Positions 15,915 to 18,944 of a stretch of DNA of 18,944 nucleotides are shown in pieces. The stretch comes from an uncultured Desulfotignum sp. (GTDB lineage Bacteria > Desulfobacterota > Desulfobacteria > Desulfobacterales > Desulfobacteraceae), in the NCBI GenBank assembly GCA_937951975.1, contig CALGAJ010000206.1, forward strand, positions 1 to 18,944, in the 5' to 3' direction. Within the stretch, counting starts at the first letter, position 1, and the number at the start of each line of letters is the position of its first letter. Position numbers and translations under genes: made by a program. The notes beneath the pieces are model-generated. The model saw only the letters and a list, made by a program, of their open reading frames with translations. It was not told the origin of the DNA and did no database searches.

Positions 15915-15930
15915 TGGCACGGTTATGGCA
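15915..15930 (+). promoter_or_regulatory. Sigma-54 (RpoN) promoter of the molybdoenzyme operon
   Basis: TGGCACGGTTATGGCA matches the -24/-12 consensus TGGCACG-N4-TTGCA with the invariant GG and GC dinucleotides correctly spaced and one mismatch (G for T in the -12 element). The start of transcription would be near 15941, about 40 bases before the ATG. AAGGAG at 15965-15970 is the ribosome binding site. Confidence 0.72.
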
Positions 15931-15980
15931 AGTAGATTCGGTTCGAGTTTGAATTGTCAATTATAAGGAGACAGTGAATT

Positions 15981-18068
15981 ATGAATAAAGATGTGTTCAG
16001 TTTATGTTTCATGTGTTCGGTCAGATGCCCCATCAAAGTCAGTGTCAAGGACGGGCATGTGGACTGGATTCAGGGGAATCCGCATGTGCCGGGTATTGAC
16101 GGCAGCCTGTGCCCCAGGGGATCGGCCGGAAAATCCATGTTGATGGATGACCAGCGGCCTCAGACACCCTTGATCCGGGTGGGGGACAGGGGATCGGGCA
16201 ACTGGCGCAAAGCATCCTGGGACGAAGCCCTGGATTATGTGGCAACCCGGCTCAAGGAAGTCAAAGAAACCCATGGGGGGCACGCCATTGCCCTTGGAGA
16301 GCGCACCCAGTTGAGCACTCACGTGAGCAAAACCTTTTTGAAAGCATTGGGGTCACCCAACCATTTCACGCATGATGCCTTATGCAAAGGGTCCATGAAT
16401 ACAGCCTGCCGGTCCATGTTCGGATATACCGACGGCCAGATGGGTATTAATTACGGCAATACCAAGCATATTGTTCTTTATGGCAGAAATATTTTTGAGT
16501 CCATCAATATCAAAGAGGTGAACACCCTGATGGATGCCCTGGAAAAAGGGGCCAAACTCACCTATATCGATCCCCGGGTCAATGTGACTGCGGGCAAGGC
16601 CCACCGGTACTGGATGATTCGGCCGGGAACCGACCTGGCCCTGAACTACGGGCTGATGAACGTGATTATTAAAGAGCGGCTTTATGATGCCTCATTTGTC
16701 GATAAATGGGTCCATGGCTTCAACGAGTTGCGGGATTTTGTCAATGACTGCACGCCTGAATGGGCGGAAAAGGAAACCGGGATTCCGGCCAATGAAATCA
16801 AGGCCCTGGCCAGAGAAATCAGCAGGGTGAAGCCCGGAGTGATTTTTCATTATGGATACCGGTGCGCCAGTCACCGGAATGAAATCTATATCCGCCGGTC
16901 CATTCTCATGCTCAACGCGCTCATGGGATCGGTGGAAGCCAAAGGCGGTATCTTTTTCAAGAAAGGACCGGGTGCTGAAGGCGGTAAGCCCGCCAGAAAA
17001 CTGACCGATCAGACCTTTCCGGAAATCCAGGTCCCCCGGTTCGACAAGGTGGGGACATCGGATTTTCCTCTGCCGGACCCGGCCCATGGCGTGCCTCAGA
17101 TCCTGCCGTATGCCATTCTCAATGAAGACCCTTACCCCATCAAGGCGTTGATCAATTATCGCCTGGAAACCCTCATGTCCATCGCAGATACCAATAACAC
17201 CAAAAAGGCCCTGGAAAAACTGGACCTGATCGTGACCATCGATATCAATTATTCCGATATCGCCTGGTATTCGGACGTGATTCTGCCGGAATCCACCTAT
17301 CTTGAGCGGACCGACTCCATCCAGCAGATGAACGGTCTCAAACCCATGATGTTTCTGCGGGAAAAAGCAGTGGAACCCCGGTATGACACCCTGGAAGGCC
17401 CCATCATACTCAAACGCCTCGGCGACCGGCTGGGAATCGGTGACTATTTCCCCTATGAAACCATGGACGAACTGGTGGACTGGCAGTTGGAAGGCACGGG
17501 TTTCACCCGGGCGGATTTCAAAGAAAAAGGATTTGTCAGTTACGGCAAATCTCAGATTTTCTGGGACAGAAACGATATTCCCTTTAAAACGCCATCGGGA
17601 AAAATAGAATTCAAATCATCGCTGCTGGAAGATGCCGGATTTCCGTCTTTCCCCCCGTATGAATCCCCGTTGACACCGGCGGAACCGGACAAACAGTTCC
17701 GGCTGGTGGTGGGACGGACCGCCCTGCATACCCATATTTCCACCCAGAATGTGCCGTATCTCAATGAACTGATGCATGAAAACCTGCTTTGGATAAACAG
17801 TGGAAAAGCAGCAGGCCTGGGGATTCAGGATGGTGCCACGGTGGAAGTGGCTTCCGCCTGCGGTAAAGGGCAGATCAAGACGTTTGTCACGGACTTGATC
17901 CATCCGGAGGCGGTTTTCATGGCCCATGGATTCGGTCATGAAGCAAAAAAGGCGGCCCGGTCGTACAATCGGGGGCTGTCCGATGCCCTGCTCCAGGAGA
18001 ATATATATGACAAAGTGGGCGGCAGCCCGGCATATCATGACACGTTTGTCACCGTGACACCGGTGTAA
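15981..18068 (+). CDS. DMSO-reductase-family molybdopterin oxidoreductase, no Tat signal
   Basis: The catalytic subunit of a two-electron redox enzyme with a bis-pyranopterin Mo (or W) cofactor, 695 residues. Four cysteines, C9, C12, C16 and C44 (CFMCSVRC, LCPRG), would bind the N-terminal [4Fe-4S] cluster. The likely metal ligand is C135 in THDALCKGS, as in the polysulfide/thiosulfate/arsenate reductase branch; no SeCys/Cys-His formate dehydrogenase signature is present. The middle domains (YIDPRVNVTAGKAHRYWMIRPGTDLALNYGLM; WYSDVILPESTYLERTDS) and the C-terminal dinucleotide-binding domain (from about 570) are complete. The first residues go straight into the cluster motif without a twin-arginine leader, so the enzyme should be cytoplasmic, unlike PsrA or PhsA. 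The next gene supplies its electron-transfer subunit. The substrate is unassigned. Confidence 0.87.
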   Translation: MNKDVFSLCFMCSVRCPIKVSVKDGHVDWIQGNPHVPGIDGSLCPRGSAGKSMLMDDQRPQTPLIRVGDRGSGNWRKASWDEALDYVATRLKEVKETHGGHAIALGERTQLSTHVSKTFLKALGSPNHFTHDALCKGSMNTACRSMFGYTDGQMGINYGNTKHIVLYGRNIFESINIKEVNTLMDALEKGAKLTYIDPRVNVTAGKAHRYWMIRPGTDLALNYGLMNVIIKERLYDASFVDKWVHGFNELRDFVNDCTPEWAEKETGIPANEIKALAREISRVKPGVIFHYGYRCASHRNEIYIRRSILMLNALMGSVEAKGGIFFKKGPGAEGGKPARKLTDQTFPEIQVPRFDKVGTSDFPLPDPAHGVPQILPYAILNEDPYPIKALINYRLETLMSIADTNNTKKALEKLDLIVTIDINYSDIAWYSDVILPESTYLERTDSIQQMNGLKPMMFLREKAVEPRYDTLEGPIILKRLGDRLGIGDYFPYETMDELVDWQLEGTGFTRADFKEKGFVSYGKSQIFWDRNDIPFKTPSGKIEFKSSLLEDAGFPSFPPYESPLTPAEPDKQFRLVVGRTALHTHISTQNVPYLNELMHENLLWINSGKAAGLGIQDGATVEVASACGKGQIKTFVTDLIHPEAVFMAHGFGHEAKKAARSYNRGLSDALLQENIYDKVGGSPAYHDTFVTVTPV

Positions 18069-18080
18069 TTATTATTTCTT

Positions 18081-18087
18081 AAGGAGG
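18081..18087 (+). promoter_or_regulatory. Ribosome binding site that sets the start at 18094
   Basis: AAGGAGG lies six bases before the ATG at 18094. A second ATG at 18090 is out of frame with the ferredoxin gene. Confidence 0.7.
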
Positions 18088-18093
18088 CTATGA

Positions 18094-18609
18094 ATGAGTC
18101 AGTATTATCTGTTCCAGGACAGTAGAAAATGTATTGGGTGTCACGCGTGTGAGATTCAGTGCAAAACCAATAAAGATCTTCCCGAAGGTCCCAAGCCCTG
18201 TCAGGTTATCCAGGTGGGGCCCAAATTCATCAATAATCTGCCCAAGATGTCGTTCATCTTCATGCCCTGCTTTCACTGCGAAGATCCATGGTGTGTGTCC
18301 GCCTGCCCCACCGGAGCCATGCAGCAGCGATCCTCGGACGGGATTGTGTTTGTGCAGCAGGACCTGTGTGTGGGATGCAAAACCTGTATCTCCGCCTGCC
18401 CGTGGGGCGCGCCCCAGTGGAATCCGAGCACCGGAAAAGTGGTAAAATGTGATTACTGCAAGGATCGGGTGGACCAGGGCCTGAAACCGGCCTGTGTCAC
18501 CACCTGTACCACAGGCTGCCTGAAATTCGGAAAAGTCGAGGACATGACCCAGATCCGTCGGCAGCGCCATGCGGAAGCTGTGGCATCTCTTGAGAACAGC
18601 AGTTTTTGA
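18094..18609 (+). CDS. Four-cluster ferredoxin-like electron transfer subunit
   Basis: A 171-residue iron-sulfur protein of the DmsB/PhsB/NrfC type that would carry electrons to or from the molybdoenzyme. Sixteen cysteines fall into four sets: C13-16-19-23, C59-62-67-71, C92-95-98-102 and C119-122-134-138, enough for four [4Fe-4S] clusters. C36 and C142 are extra. It lacks a signal peptide, matching the cytoplasmic catalytic subunit. It starts 25 bases after the molybdoenzyme stop and ends 14 bases before the next start, so it is in the same operon. Confidence 0.93.
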   Translation: MSQYYLFQDSRKCIGCHACEIQCKTNKDLPEGPKPCQVIQVGPKFINNLPKMSFIFMPCFHCEDPWCVSACPTGAMQQRSSDGIVFVQQDLCVGCKTCISACPWGAPQWNPSTGKVVKCDYCKDRVDQGLKPACVTTCTTGCLKFGKVEDMTQIRRQRHAEAVASLENSSF

Positions 18610-18623
18610 AAGGAGTGTGATCC

Positions 18624-18944
18624 ATGGCCAAAGACACCTGTCCGGTTCAGTCCACCCTGCAATACCTGTCTGAGCGTATTGATTCCGGTGTGCTGACAGA
18701 CCCCAAGGTGCGGCGGATATGTGAATCCATCCGGATGCTGGTGGAAGAAATATCCCTGGGAGAGGCCGGCGATGGTCATATGGCTGCCATTGATGAGCTC
18801 ATGGCTGAATTTGAAACCAGACGCCCGGATGACACTGCCGTTCAGACCCGGGAATTTCTGAACCGGGTGTTGACGGACCATCGGGAGATGTTTGTCAGTC
18901 ACATTGAATCCCGGAACTGCCCGACCCACGATTGCGGTGTCATT
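18624..18944 (+). CDS. Unidentified third gene of the redox operon, 3' end missing
   Basis: An open frame of 107 codons runs off the right edge. AGGAG at 18611-18615 lies eight bases before the ATG. The visible part is mainly helical and soluble, rich in Glu/Arg, with cysteines at 6, 33, 99 and 104. The end reads HREMFVSHIESRNCPTHDCGVI. From memory this leader resembles the N-terminal region of large flavin-containing NAD(P)H-type oxidoreductases (GltD- or NuoF-like) in sulfate reducers, just before their first CxxC cluster segments. I cannot confirm that. It is not a TorD-type chaperone by sequence. If the resemblance holds, the operon would encode an NAD(P)H-linked molybdoenzyme. Confidence 0.5.
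   Translation, partial: MAKDTCPVQSTLQYLSERIDSGVLTDPKVRRICESIRMLVEEISLGEAGDGHMAAIDELMAEFETRRPDDTAVQTREFLNRVLTDHREMFVSHIESRNCPTHDCGVI

Larger units (their letters stand above)
15568..15980. promoter_or_regulatory. Divergent intergenic region between the IclR and molybdoenzyme genes
   Basis: These 413 bases hold no credible gene. They contain the stem-loop at 15691-15734, the palindrome at 15803-15814, the sigma-54 site at 15915-15930 and AATTGTCAA at both ends (15651-15659 and 15952-15960). It is richer in A/T than the flanking coding sequence and presumably holds the control sites for both directions. Confidence 0.6.

Noticed and set aside
15981..18068. Acetylene hydratase, a cytoplasmic member of the same family
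   Set aside because: That enzyme has an Asp directly after the second cluster cysteine (CxxCD). Here the position is Ser13, and the adjacent ferredoxin gene implies a redox reaction rather than hydration.
15981..18068. Formate dehydrogenase catalytic subunit
   Set aside because: The active-site region reads THDALCKGS without the (U/C)-His pair of formate dehydrogenases.
1..18944. CRISPR arrays, insertion sequences, phage or toxin-antitoxin genes
   Set aside because: I saw no regularly spaced repeats, no transposase or integrase motifs and no paired small toxin-type genes in either strand.

Overview
The window looks like chromosomal DNA from an anaerobic, probably sulfate-reducing member of the Desulfobacterota (Desulfobacteraceae-like). 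That placement is inferred from gene content and general protein character: a DsrE-type protein, a soluble molybdopterin/iron-sulfur redox module, a multi-domain solute-binding/GGDEF sensor and an AF1514-like small protein. Composition is moderately GC-rich and even. I see no phage, transposon, CRISPR or integron signature.

Layout. (1) 1-3150: the 3' part of a Na+/Ca2+ exchanger, then a small C39-like cysteine protease-fold protein. It converges on and overlaps a glycerate 2-kinase gene, which follows a small AF1514-like gene in a two-gene reverse operon. (2) 3270-4170: a single short-chain dehydrogenase of the hydroxyacyl-CoA dehydrogenase type. (3) 4265-8010, reverse strand: a SprT-like/DUF2786 protein, then a sensor gene that appears broken. 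Two complete and one truncated periplasmic solute-binding domains lie in one frame, and the end of the third domain plus a transmembrane GGDEF module lies in another. (4) 8083-8942, reverse: a hotdog thioesterase followed by a DsrE-family protein. (5) 9050-14567, forward: a tight operon htpG - rimO - polyprenyl diphosphate synthase - secreted FlgT-N-like protein, with ATGA overlaps at two junctions. (6) 14635-14811: tRNA-Val(GAC) with its own promoter and an unusual C at position 33, then a perfect 36-bp palindrome that probably ends transcription from both sides. (7) 14812-18944: an IclR-type regulator diverging from a three-gene redox module. The module has a DMSO-reductase-family molybdoenzyme without a Tat signal, a four-cluster ferredoxin subunit, and a third gene cut by the window edge. 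It has a near-consensus sigma-54 promoter and a 12-bp palindrome upstream.

The redox module is the best candidate for an uncharacterised system. The catalytic subunit should be cytoplasmic, its electron partner is a 16-cysteine ferredoxin, and the third protein may be the N-terminus of a flavin/NAD(P)H electron-entry subunit (a recollection of the family, not shown here). The substrate cannot be read from the sequence. The other notable items are the broken sensor gene and the odd tRNA.
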